Shown here: in pieces, positions 1 to 10,200 of the stretch
Layout: each line of letters starts with the position of its first letter
How positions within the stretch are numbered: position 1 is the stretch's first letter
Source of the DNA: Zopfochytrium polystomum
Taxonomy: Eukaryota; Chytridiomycota; Chytridiomycetes; Chytridiales; Chytridiaceae
Length of the DNA: 17,222 nt
Reading direction: 5' to 3'
NCBI GenBank assembly: GCA_025765615.1
Contig: JAIVFJ010000642.1
Location: 1 to 17,222, forward strand
Notes under the pieces: generated by a model
Seen by the model: the letters and a program-made list of their open reading frames with translations, nothing else
What the model was told of the DNA's origin: nothing
Databases searched by the model: none
Program-made: the position numbers and the translations under genes

Positions 1-1675
1 GTCTGCGTCGTCTTCCTTGACGCATCCCACTTGAAAGTCGCGTTGTTGAAGATGATGGCGGATCCGGCATTGGGGTTCGAGTCGGCTTGAGCGCTTGGGT
101 CCGATTTCTCGGTCTGCAGTGGCTCAGTTTCGGGTGCAAGGAGGAACGATCTGATGCGGCCGAACGAAACCGATGTTGTCCGTGCAACCATTTTCTCAAT
201 TGGTAAACCTAGTGGACAACGCACGGAAACTGGCCGAGATTGAAAGAGGACGAAAACATTAACACTCACGCGACAAGCTGCGGCAGCTGAAACAGGGGAC
301 CGTCAGAATATTGTCAGCGACAGCGCCGGGAAGACGACCGCGGGATCGAGGATCTGCCCCGGCGCGTACCGCTGCACCCACACGATCAACCCGACGATCG
401 GCATCAACGTCGGAGTGAGCTGGCCCCAGCGCAACAAACACCATGATCGAGATGCTGACCAGCTTGAATCAACGCGATTCTGGACGTTTCGGATACCGTC
501 ACGCGCTTGAAGAAAAACGGCTCCCACGCGTGCAGCTTGATCGACCGCATCGCGTACAGCATCTCGCGGATCGCTTTCAGCCGCGAGTCGCTGGCGGCGC
601 GGACTTTTTTTTCGATGCTGACGACTGGCGTTATGGCTCCCACCTGTATGGCGACGGAGGCGGCGAGCACGGCGAACGAAAAGAAGACGGCGTTTCCGAT
701 CAGGTTGTGGAGCAGAACGATGGTTATCGCGACTGTGGTATGGAGCCCAAAGAAAGGAAAGCAGCGTTTAGGATGTCAGCTGGTGCGCGGTGAACGTGGA
801 ACTGTCTATTACCTTGCAACGGAATGACCCACAAGCCGTGCAGCTGCTGAGAAACAAGCCAGAGAGTCTGGACATCGACGTTGGCCAAGTTATAACACGG
901 CCCTGGCTGAACGTTTGCCGGGCCTCCCCCGAAAGCCTCAAGCTCTTTTCGTAAACGGCACAATCAAAGTGGTCCGGGCGTTGATGACGACAGTCCTCAC
1001 AATTTGCTCGTAGGATCGACCGCACAGTGCAGTCACGATCTGCAGCGCGAAGATTGTGAACGCAATCGACAGCCCGGACGGCATGAACAGGCGGGACTTT
1101 GGTATGGATCCGAGTCTGCCTGCAGATAGTAGATGATTTGCTGAATGAAAGTCGGGACCGCGAGCTGGGCGCCGATGGAGAGGGCGTACAAAAGACCCGC
1201 TTACGAGCCACGTTAGACCGAATCGCTTGGTGAGAGCCCACAGGAGCGACGGCGGCCTTCGTTTTGGCTTTCGCGGCGCCGACGTGGCTCTGGGCCGCGT
1301 ACTTCCGGGTTTTGCTGCATCGGCCGAAAGGATTGCGCCGTCGTTGGCCTCGGCAGCCAGGTATGGTTTCAAATCGTCCCAGAACGTGCTGAGAACTCCG
1401 GATAAGGCCTCAGCGCGATCAGTGTCTCGCATCCGAAAGAGATGCTGCAAAGATTTCGGTCACGGAGCTTCAGAGGCAGTTCTTTAAAAATTGAAAGAAA
1501 ATACTCTCGAATCGACGAGACGGATTAATGCTTCCGTCTCATTTCATACCTCTGGCTGCAGCGGCTCTCTGTAACCCCTCCAGAAAAGCGCATCCATCCA
1601 CGAGACGAAGAGCCATGAAATCGGATTGAAGCGGATTGGCTGCTGGGCCCTGGCGAGATCCTCCGGTAGAAGCAT
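1..1675 (-). CDS. ABCC-family ABC transporter, 5' part (TMD1 to start of NBD1), frame broken by single-base indels, cut by window edge
   Basis: Multidrug-resistance-associated (ABCC) full transporters export conjugates or drugs across membranes using ATP. Inferred exons, in transcript order, are 1675-1550, 1444-813, 732-270 and 208-1. The start ATG (1675-1673) opens MLLPEDLARAQQ, and the first exon holds the ABCC entry motif ending in WRGYREPLQPE. Exon 2 carries TM1-TM2, then YEKSLRLSGEARQ and NLANVDVQTLW. Exon 3 holds a membrane helix, SDSRLKAIREML, RSIKLHAWEPFF, TPTLMPIVGLIVWV and FPALSL. Exon 4 gives FGRIRSFLLAPE and AIIFNNATFKWD, the first strands of NBD1. There is no TMD0, so this is a short-type ABCC. 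Walker A, signature and NBD2 would lie left of position 1. Introns 1445-1549 and 733-812 splice in phase; 209-269 has good GT/AG but the phase does not match. Frame must change near 1190, 1087, 959, 895, 465, 430, 309 and 299. The family call is strong; the exact protein sequence is not reliable. Confidence 0.88.
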
Positions 1676-1889
1676 TAGTGTGCGAGTTGCACTCTGCGCG
1701 AGTCTCGGTAGTCGCAGCAACTAGTTGCAGGGTGATGCGGAGGCAGACCAACCAACACAACGAGCAGTTGCGGTTGCTTTTGTCTTAGTGTGGGGCGTGG
1801 GCCAGATTTCGGGGGCAAAGGAGGATTGGAAGCAGAGAGTGTTGGTCAATATTTGTTCTTTGATTCAAATACATAGAAATGGAGAAGCG
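1676..1889. other. Upstream flank of the ABC transporter gene
   Basis: This is the segment directly 5' of the minus-strand transporter ATG and the near half of a divergent promoter region. I see no convincing coding sequence. The minus-strand reading through it (down from 1760) is in a different frame from the transporter and shows no family motifs. The transporter promoter should lie here, but I cannot assign a TATA box or transcription start. Confidence 0.4.
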
Positions 1890-1952
1890 GAGAGAGAGAG
1901 AGAGAGAGAGAGAAATTGTGTGTGCGTGGGTGTGGAAACACGACAAAAAAAA

Positions 1953-1988
<36 letters not shown>

Positions 1989-1996
1989 GAAAGAAG
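1890..1996. repeat. Compound microsatellite: (GA)12, then poly(A) and GAAAA/GAAA runs
   Basis: A perfect GA dinucleotide run spans about 1890-1913. After some 30 bases a run of about 25 A residues covers 1945-1969, followed by repeated GAAAA and then GAAA units to about 1996. The plus strand is almost purely purine across most of this stretch. It lies in the divergent intergenic region, about 220 bp upstream of the transporter start. The exact A-run length is unreliable in any sequencing technology. Readings on either strand give lysine- or phenylalanine-rich peptides that are composition artefacts. Confidence 0.95.
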
Positions 1997-2136
1997 GTTC
2001 GCCGACCCCGGTTGCGAATCATGCCCTCCACCCCCACGTTTGTCCCGACAGGCAGGCAATCGTCACCTTGTGCAGCGCATAACGAGGTTGGCATGCTGTT
2101 GTTGCCCGACGAATGAAAATTGTTGGCAAAACAAAA

Positions 2137-2202
2137 ATTAAAAATTAAAAAAAAATAACAAATAAAAAATAAAAAAATTAAAAAATAAAAAAAATATAAA
2201 AG
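2137..2202. repeat. A-rich low-complexity block ending in a TATA-like sequence
   Basis: About 65 bases are almost entirely A with single T interruptions (units such as AAAATT, AATAAA, AAATAA). The block ends in TATAAAAG at 2195-2202, after which the sequence abruptly becomes GC-rich. Poly(dA:dT) tracts often exclude nucleosomes at fungal promoters, so a promoter role is possible. The nearest confident plus-strand start is 2 kb downstream at 4243, so any role for this TATA box is speculative. Confidence 0.85.
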
Positions 2203-2701
2203 CACGTCGCCGCATCCACCCCCCAAGAGTGAAGTTAGTGAGCCAATCCATCCCCCATCCACACTCTCGATCTTCCCCACTCCACTTCCTTATTACAAAC
2301 CCCGTCGTTTCTTCGTCCGCTTGTCCGTGCCCGTCAATGTTGTTTGTTTATTATTTGTTTGTTTGGTTCATCCGAACCTGTTACATAATAAGCCAAAACA
2401 AAAGGGGAAAAAAGGCCAAAAAAGGAATGGGTGGCACCCTCCAAGCACTGGTTTCCAGATGCGTGACTGCGCTACCTTTCTTCTTGTTCAGAGCTACCCG
2501 CTGCTGCACTCTAATTTACGCTGGTTCTGCGCGTTCAACGCAGTTCGCTCACGCGTACGTGGCCGTCCAAGACTTGCACTCAATCCATCTATTATTTTTG
2601 CAGTTTATAATGCTTTTATTTCCTTTGCAGCTTGGACCCACCATCCAAATCCCTCCGTTGAGTGATCTCAGGTACCACTGCAATAAGCAAGCGGCGGCCG
2701 G
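2203..2701. other. Intergenic stretch with no recognised gene
   Basis: Plus-strand reading frames open across this region (2229-2705 and 2321-2665) but start with GTG or lie in low-information sequence, give cysteine-, phenylalanine- and leucine-rich peptides, and match no family I recognise. A long 5' UTR or leader intron of the downstream gene at 4243 could cover it, but the sequence does not decide this. Confidence 0.4.
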
Positions 2702-2983
2702 ATGATAGCAAATTGTTGCGACAAGAAATGTATTGAAAAGAGCCCTTATATTTTAATATTGAACGGCCTCCCAAGGGGGGTCGGGAGAAATCAACGCTCA
2801 GCGAAGAACTTAAACTCAGCCGCTGATCTCACAAAAATTGGACTAATTGATATATCAACGAAAAAACCTCAAGAAAAGGATCGAGATGCCGCGGCTCGAA
2901 GAACGGAAGCTAAAAACAGGCAGCTGGGGCAGTTGAGGGAAGAAAACAAGCCGTAGCGGCCAATCACGCCAGATCAGCGGCTG

Positions 2984-3004
2984 GGACTTGTTTTCGACCT
3001 CATA
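2984..3004 (+). repeat. 21-bp direct repeat, copy 1
   Basis: The sequence starts GGACTTGTTTTCG and ends CCTCATA. It recurs exactly at 3120-3140, 136 bp downstream. A short inverted echo, GACAAGTCC, lies between them at about 3074-3082. In one frame both copies encode GLVFDLI, but the offset of 136 is not a multiple of three, so the copies are in different frames. Confidence 0.95.
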
Positions 3005-3119
3005 TGGTGGGCAAAATGGAGCATTGAGAAGAGTGAGAACGACCAAGGAATCGCCCCCAATGAGGAAACCAAAGACAAGTCCATCGACGACACCAAGGTG
3101 AGCGGCGGTGCATTGGATA

Positions 3120-3140
3120 GGACTTGTTTTCGACCTCATA
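3120..3140 (+). repeat. 21-bp direct repeat, copy 2
   Basis: This is an exact second copy of the 2984-3004 sequence. It is followed by a G-rich run and a frame reading GLVFDLIGGG that stops within about 20 codons. No terminal inverted repeats or transposase accompany the pair, so I do not call a mobile element. A local segmental duplication is the simplest explanation. Confidence 0.95.
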
Positions 3141-3222
3141 GGGGGAGGTGCGCGAGGAGATGGGAGTGGGGAGGTGGAATTGCAGGATATTCCGCGATAA
3201 CAGTGCCGATGCACGGTCAATA

Positions 3223-4242
3223 AACATTTGGTTGAACCGTCGTCGTAATGGCACAGCGCGCGCTTGGTCCCCTGTGCCCTCTCTCCGGAAAGCTGTGTGC
3301 TTCATGTGGAGAAAGGGAAGAGTGGCATGGGCCTGCCATCGTACTGATGGTCACGCCTGGATGTGGTGCGCCGGGGCCGAGTTCAAGATTTCGGTACTGG
3401 CGGGCCAAGGGGGTGGCGCGGCCCACAGGGCGGGGTGGTGCTGGGTTGGGCTTGGTTGAGCTTGGTTGGGCTTCGTTGACGCTTGGCGGGGAGAGGCACC
3501 GTGCGAGGTACCTTTTTATACTCCAGCCACTGGTTCTGAACCCAGCTGGGTCAAAGAAAAAATCTCCGACGCGGTGCACAAAACACTGAAGGCCATAAAG
3601 AGACGCTAGCCCGATTGATGAGGAACGCATATCCACGCGAAGCTTTGCGAGAGTGATCGCTGGGCTGGTAAGCGTGCGCCCAGACCGCAGACTGCACGCC
3701 GCTCGGGAATTTGCTGCTAGTTTTGGCGGCCGATTGTTGAGTGTTGGTGCCGCATTCGCATCTGTCACTTTCTTTTCTGTCGATCCAACCAACTGTGCGC
3801 CATTGCCACACAATCCGTGAAGAGCAGCACACGTTCAGCGGCCTACCATTCGAGTGAGGGTGAGGTTTGAAGACATGCCACACGTCAGGCTGACGTGAGT
3901 GCCGGTTCATGATCACGTCAAGAATGTCGCCTCCCTTCTGCAACTGAGGAATGGGATCCCCGGAGCCAAGATGTCTCCCATCACCTACGAGCTGCCAAAG
4001 AGCTGTCAAATAGTAGTTGATATTCGATTTAATAACAAACTGCGGGAAATGGATCGCAAAGGCCTGAAGCTTGACGTGATACAAGCGCCGTCGCTCACGT
4101 CCTCGTCGGGCCCATCAACTCCGTCAACCGCAATGTTGCCAATCGAAATAAATCTATCCAGGGTACTCCCTGCTGGCCAAACTTCTTCAATACTGCTTTG
4201 GGCAAGGCTAATTCCCCAAACTTTCTTCTCGATCAGACCGCC
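3223..4242. other. Intergenic region upstream of the DUF3638/DUF3645 gene
   Basis: About 1 kb without a recognised gene. Moderately long frames exist on both strands (minus 4084-3551; plus 3899-4246), but none shows a known motif or splices convincingly into a neighbour. The frame of the downstream gene stays open upstream of its ATG to a TGA at 4075, so an additional 5' exon joining between 4078 and 4242 cannot be excluded. A CTTTTTATACTCC element at about 3511-3523 is the only TATA-like sequence here. Confidence 0.4.
3441..3480 (+). repeat. Four tandem copies of a 10-bp unit
   Basis: Four consecutive decamers are related to CTTGGTTGGG: CTGGGTTGGG, CTTGGTTGAG, CTTGGTTGGG and CTTCGTTGAC. A degenerate fifth unit (GCTTGGCGGG) follows. 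The array is G- and T-rich and non-coding as far as I can tell. The period is close to one helical turn. No function is assigned. Confidence 0.8.
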
Positions 4243-7200
4243 ATGAATGGATTTTGCGCATTTAAGCACGAAGGGCAGGCAGACGACCAGTCTGTAAGCA
4301 GCATTGAAGAGTACCTGGCACTTTTCAGGGCCGTAGCAGAGGCGTCCATTCCGGTTGTGGGCGGCTCTGCCGCGTACGGATTCTCCGCAGATCAGCTGTC
4401 ACGCATCTTTGCGGCGTTGTCTTGCCTGGAGGGAGGCAGAGGCACCGGCCTTAGGGGGTGCCTGTCTGTCCTCATGTGGCTGCCGCAGTACGCATGCGTC
4501 TTGTACAGCGCCGAGTGTGGCGCCCTCGAGCTGCAGCTCCACCTCTGTGCCTTGGACGGCTGGAAGTACTCCCCGCAGCTCGCCCATAACGCAACCGTGC
4601 ACCACTTGGCCGTTTCAAGCCATTGCAATGTGCTCGTGTGCGAAACCGTACCAACTGCGCTGAAAAATAAGGTTCTCGACAAGTTGAATGATCTACTCGG
4701 TGAAGCGGCTTGTCACGTGGGAAACAACCGGTCGGCTGCCCGCGCATCACTGGGCCATCAACATACACCGTCGTTTGTTCAAGCTATCCTTTCCAACGCT
4801 GTCGACGCCGTGGTCGGCCAAGGCAAAACAGCTGACCAGTGTCTCCCTTGTGGAGGTACAACAGATGTAGGCCTCCATACCGGCGGTCTTCCAAGGAGCA
4901 CTTCTTACCGCCTTGTCGTCCGTATGATCGCCACTTTCTTGTGTGACCCATTTCTGTTCGAAAAGTTGCTCTTGCACAAATATCTGGCGGTCTTTGAGAA
5001 TCGCCTGAGCCTGCTGGAAGATGATACCGATTTTTTCAATCCGCGTGGTGTAGACGAGTGTGCTATGTTGCTGGACATGGCGGTGGGTATAACCTTGAAA
5101 CTTCATGATGCGAAGCGAAATTGCGACGGCGCAGAAACCATCATAGCAGACAACAGCAGACGATTAAAGACGTACATCGCTGATTTTGGCAAAACGGGAG
5201 CAGCTCGATACGAGATCCAGTGGGATGCTCTGAAATCCTGCGATTTCACAAATTTGTCGAAGTTCTGGCCAGAGCTCAATGTGGGTTAAATCCTTTAATC
5301 CACCGTCTTTCTTTTTGCTGACAACAGATCGCAGGTGCAAACGGCTCAATCGTTCAGTTCCGAGCAAGCCCACTCGAAGTTGCAGCATTTCGACATGTTG
5401 GACACATTCGAGTTTCGTGCTGTCGACCGCTGGTACTCCAACCCTCTGTTCAACACTTCCGACCCGTCGCCGTGCTTGGCTGCTTCGGCGACCGTCTCGA
5501 AATTCTTCTACGAACAGTCGATAAGTCTAAATGACGGCAGCCGTTGCTGTTCACTCACGGAAGAAGATGTGTCCGCAATATCGAACATTGTCTGCACGCA
5601 TCATGAGCGCGTTTCCAGTTGGCTCGACTCCGGAGATTCAGAGCATCTGACGTTTGCTGCTCAGCGGAGCGAGGAACTCCTGATCGTTTGGATTGGGACT
5701 TGCCTCGTCCACCAGCACCTCACGAAAACGTGCTCACTTATAAGGGGTTATGCCTGCGTTCTAGACGACAAGCTTCTGGCTTACCTCTCGCTACGGGATA
5801 AGTTTGCGTTGGATGCCTGCTCTAATGTGAGGAATTACCTGCGCAGAGTGAACAGTGGGAAACTTGGGACTCTATTTTCACTCACGAAGCCACAATCAAC
5901 GATCGAGTTTGCTCGGCACTACGCAGCGGCAGACCCAACGATGAAAGAGTTTTGGAGGGAAGAGCTGCGAGAATGCAAGCGAAAAGAGACTTGTAATTTC
6001 GACCAAGTTACAGAGAAGCAAAGGATGGCCGCTGGTCTTCGTGACGATATCAGCAGATTTAACACGGAAATCACAGCAAAAGCGAATGAGATTCATCGCC
6101 TGAGCAGGGGCCAGTCTGAAACATACTATCGAAGTCAACTTTGGAACAACTTGGAGGAGAAAATAAGTGAGAAGTTGGCATCGAAAACAGAATTGCCAGA
6201 ATTAACCGATATTGTTTCTCCTGAATTTGTATATTCGAACAGAGCACGCCTCGAGACAACAGGAAGAATTACAAGCATCATTGAACGCGGCCAAATACGA
6301 GTTAGAGCTCACTCTGAGACCACCCCCCTTCATTAAACATGTTCTGCCAAAATTGGAAAGCTTGGCTCAGCCTATTATTTTCTTCTATCACATTCCCAGT
6401 GCCGTCCAGCATTATTCTAAACTGTGTTTTCTGTCTCTCCATGTTGCTTCTCCTCGAAAGCCTTGGCATCGATCTAGTGAAGTTCCGAAAGCCCCCGAAA
6501 ATCCCGAGAGCCAGTATCCCCAATGGATTCTGCATTACGAAAAGTGGAAGGCCCCAACTCGATCCTTTACACCTAAGGACTCGCACTTTCCTATTGTTTC
6601 AAGATACTTAAAGGTTCCCAACGATCTCGGTCCGATTTCCAAATCCGTGGACAATATAAGTAGTCCAGAGCAGTGTTCGTGGTATCCAGACTTTTCCAGC
6701 ACACTTTCCTCTCCGGATGGTACCGACCCTGGATCCGCACAACTGGCCGATATAGTCAATTACTTCGAAGAGAAACTTCCCAAAACGTACGAACTCCTGC
6801 AATGGTTTGTGAATTACCCTGAACCTGTGGATAAGCCGTCATCGCGAGGAAATAGATCAATTGCCTCGATCGACCACCTTCGGGACCTTAAGCTTGCGAA
6901 CCATCAAAAAGAAGACTATCTGCTTCTCGGAATCGTGCGGTCGTTTCCGAATCAGCAGTTTCGGAAAGTCCTTGAAATTCTTTCGAATTTGAAGTTTCCG
7001 TTGTCCCATGAGGTGTCCACAACGACTTTATGGCAGGCCCTATTGCAGCTTGGCAAGGCGAACGAATCAGGCGAGTTGATATGGCGCAAAGAGTGGGACT
7101 TTGGCAAAGACAGCCTCCACGCCGCGTTGATGGAATGGGTGAATTTGTTCTCTGCGTCGTCAAAGAGGTACGCGGACTGCCTTCCCGTCGCCCAGATTGC

Positions 7201-10200
7201 CGAATTCAGTGCCCAGCACATTTGCCCCGAGACTTTCGAGGCGGTACTGCTGAAGATCTGCAACGCTGCACTGACGTGGGCCGCCGAGATTCGCGAAAAG
7301 ATTTGTCGTGAGACGACTCTCGACGCTGTCAGCCAACGAGATCTACGTGCGAGGGAGTGCATGATGATGGGCCATGCGACGCTGTGCCATTCGCGCTCGA
7401 CAGTCAACGTTCCGTCTACGGCCAGCTTCACAAAGGCCTTTGCCGTTTTTCGAGCCTTGCTCCCGCATGGCAGCTTCAAAGCCGACATGGCAAAAACTCT
7501 GAGGAGACTCGAAATTTTGGCTCTAGACCTCGCTTCAACGCGGTTCGCATCGTCTGCCAAGCTTGCCGAGACAAATGCGCACGAAATCTTGACGCCAGCC
7601 GCGCGGGCCGTGTTTGATCAGTTGCCAGAGGTTCTCAGCTGGCAGGGTTTTGGTGGCTGCACTGGGTGCTTCTACGCTGTTGCCAACGGAGACAAAGTGT
7701 CTATCAATATGCTCGACGGTGTAGTGCACCTTAATGGGCTGCCGCCAGCCGGACTTCCTCAATCAGTGAGAGGCTCTGCCTTCTACAAGCGGCATTTCGG
7801 AAGCCGCGATTTTCAGGTTTCTCGAACAGGGTTCTCGTTCAGAACGTCTCTTCCAATCTACGGGGATCACTACAGGATTTGCATCTGCGAAAACGAACAG
7901 ATTCGAATCCGCCAGTTACCAGAAATAGATAACGATTGGAACTACTGCTTGGAATTGCTCGATTTCAATTGCCAGCCGCGCATGGAGTGGTGGGCTGATC
8001 TTCCTGTACGGCTGCAGAAAATGCACAGCCACTGGATTTCTTCGGCGCTCTCTGTTGTGTTGTTACGGGGAGTTCGATTTCCGAGCAAAGAAATTCAAAC
8101 TAGCTTCCTTGTGTCGTTGGAGGACGATGACGGGACGTGCTACGCTGTCTCTCACTTTGACCAAAACAAGAGCTTGGAGGAGCTTGTCTCCAAAAGATCG
8201 GAATACGATAAAATGATACGGCCCCCAGCTGAAGCCTCCCTATTGTGGGCAAGAAGGTTTGAGTTCCCCCAATTCGTGCACTTTCTTCAAACCCCGCGCG
8301 GCTTCGTCAGAGCCCAGCTTCCGCGATTTCGGCTTGGGTTTTCGGAGCGAGAGAGTAACGATCGACGCCTGTACAGCGACGAGTACGCTGGGTATTTCCT
8401 TGACAATATCGGGAATCTGGACAATTTCTTGCCAGGATTCTATCATTACTTGGTGCTGAGGCCTGTGCAATCGGATCAACCACTGAAGCTCATTGTTCCA
8501 GACGGCCAAGTGGTGGTGCAAGACGGCAACACAACCATCAATGTGAGTCCAGATTGTGACGCTGAGATCAGCCATTTCGTGTTCGATCTTCGGAATACCC
8601 TTGGAATCTTCACCTCGACAACTCTCGCTGCGCGGCTCCAGCTTGCCGCAATTTATTCAGCCGCTGGGACGCTTGTTCCAGATATGCGACTAGGAATGAC
8701 TGGTTGTGAGGCCGCCCTCGAAATTGTTCGACAGTGTTGGACAAACAAACCTCTCTCTGTAGAGGAGACGGAAAAGATCGAGAACATACTACAATTCGCA
8801 CATCCTGAACCGGCGCTGTGCATTGCTACATCCGAGCTGCGAGATTTCTCAGAGCGGACGGCATTTCTGTTCAGCCCATCAACAAGCCCTGCGACATCTG
8901 CGTCGTTCCGAAACCTCAAGCAGTTTTCGGTTGCGAAATCAGAGTACGGCAAGAAATTTGAGCGTCCGTTGTGGAGCAATGGTTTACGACAGTTTCGTCC
9001 GCACCACCGCAATATTTATCACTCGCCAGAATTTATAGAAAGGAATGAGGAATTTAGGCCTCCTCCGCTTCAATCGTGCCCTGTAAAGGCCCTTTATGTC
9101 AGGGAAAGAGAAACTGAGTTGAAGAAGCTGCTCATTAGAAAGGGTAAATCAACTCGAAACGATCCCGTTAATCGACCTTTTCCGCTTAAAGACGAGGGTG
9201 AGAACCGCGTCGAGCGGACGCTTTACCGTGACTTGCGAAAGAGCTGGGATAGCTTTTGCCAGGCAGATGCTTTCGAGCTCCCCAAGGATATCGATAGACT
9301 TAAGGCCGACATTGGACGTAAGTGTTATAACTAACGTTACCGTTCAAATGAATCAAACTTACTCCTTAGCTTCGGTGCTAGGTATCCTTGCGAACGTGCG
9401 AGAAAACCATGGGGCCACTCTTACATACGTTCAAGGTGTTTTCAAACAGTCAAGAACGCGAACTGAGTTCCTTTTGAAACTTCATACAAACCGCGCTGCG
9501 CAGCCTCTCTTCACCGATTACTTGCGAATTGCCATGCATCAGGAAGCCTTGGGATGGTTGCAACCGTATCTCAGTTCTGAGCAAAGGGTGAGCCTGCGAC
9601 GAGGCATCCTTGTTCTCCTTGCACTCGGCGTTCTTGAGGAAAAGTTGGTTCGAATTGGAAGATACCTAGAAGATCCAGCATTCCACAGTCACGCCATTCG
9701 TGAGCTACTGGCCGCCCGTGAATGGAATATTGAGAAGTACTATTTCTGGCTCGTATTTGAAGTAGAAGCTGGTTTGCAGATCCGGCCGGAGCAGCACCTC
9801 ATTGCCCAGCACTTGATCGACACGCCGCAAGCAATCTGTCAACTAAACATGGGCCTTGGCAAGACGCGCGTCATTCTGCCAATGCTCGTGCTGCACTTCT
9901 GTTTCGCCGACTCGAAGCCAGAGAACACCGTGCTGCGTCTCAATTTTCTGCAGGCTCTTATTCCTGAGGCAGTCCATTATCTCACAAGCACTTTCGCCGC
10001 CAGCGTCATACCGATGAAGATCTGTATGCTACCGTTCCATCGCGACGTTATAATGTCATATGACGGCATCAAAATATTAGATGAAACATTCGAGATGCTG
10101 TGCGGAGGCGGAGGTTGCGTCGTTGTGTCGCCAGAACATCGGCTATCGCTGCAGCTGAAGTGTAGAGAGTTGCAATCTAAGAATGACCCACTATGGGAAG

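Larger units (their letters stand above)
2702..3222 (+). other. Open frame interrupted by a single TAG; possible gene relic or unrecognised exons
   Basis: From ATG 2702 one frame stays open to TAG 2954-2956 (84 codons) and the same frame continues to TAA 3220-3222, making 173 codons with one internal stop. The part before the stop ends in a charged, helix-like stretch (DRDAAARRTEAKNRQLGQL). The part after it reads RPITPDQRLGLVFDLIWWAK and then a hydrophilic acidic segment ending DDTK at 3096, just before a GTGAGC that could be a donor. I recognise no family. It could be a decayed gene, an exon of an unannotated gene, a 5' extension of the downstream gene, or chance. The 21-bp repeat falls inside its second half. 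Confidence 0.3.

Noticed and set aside
1154..1193. A 40-nt intron (GTAAGC...CCCAG) in the transporter instead of a frame error near 1190
   Set aside because: It would be in phase but would remove about half of the first transmembrane helix, whose spacing otherwise matches the ABCC family; a single extra T in a TTTT run explains the data better. Not fully excluded given the good donor.
1445..1481. Frame shift between transporter exon 1 and the LPLKLRDRNL-like sequence
   Set aside because: Using the TTTGCAG acceptor at 1445 gives a 105-nt intron with matching phase and the expected LQPE|HLFRMRD spacing, so no error is needed here.
2195..2202. TATAAAAG as a promoter TATA box
   Set aside because: It sits at the end of an A/T tract where such a match is expected by chance, and the nearest confident plus-strand start is 2 kb away.
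2229..2705. Plus-strand frame of 158 codons after the A-rich block
   Set aside because: It needs a GTG start, has no family resemblance, and overlaps another equally open frame (2321-2665).
2954..2956. TAG read as a sense codon (altered genetic code)
   Set aside because: The transporter and the giant gene, where complete frames are visible, end normally or show stops only at introns, and the giant gene itself ends in TAG. One stop in an unproven frame is no evidence for reassignment.
3551..4084. Minus-strand frame of 177 codons
   Set aside because: No recognisable motif, mixed low-quality composition, no splice partner and no link to a neighbour. Treated as chance, although a relic cannot be excluded.
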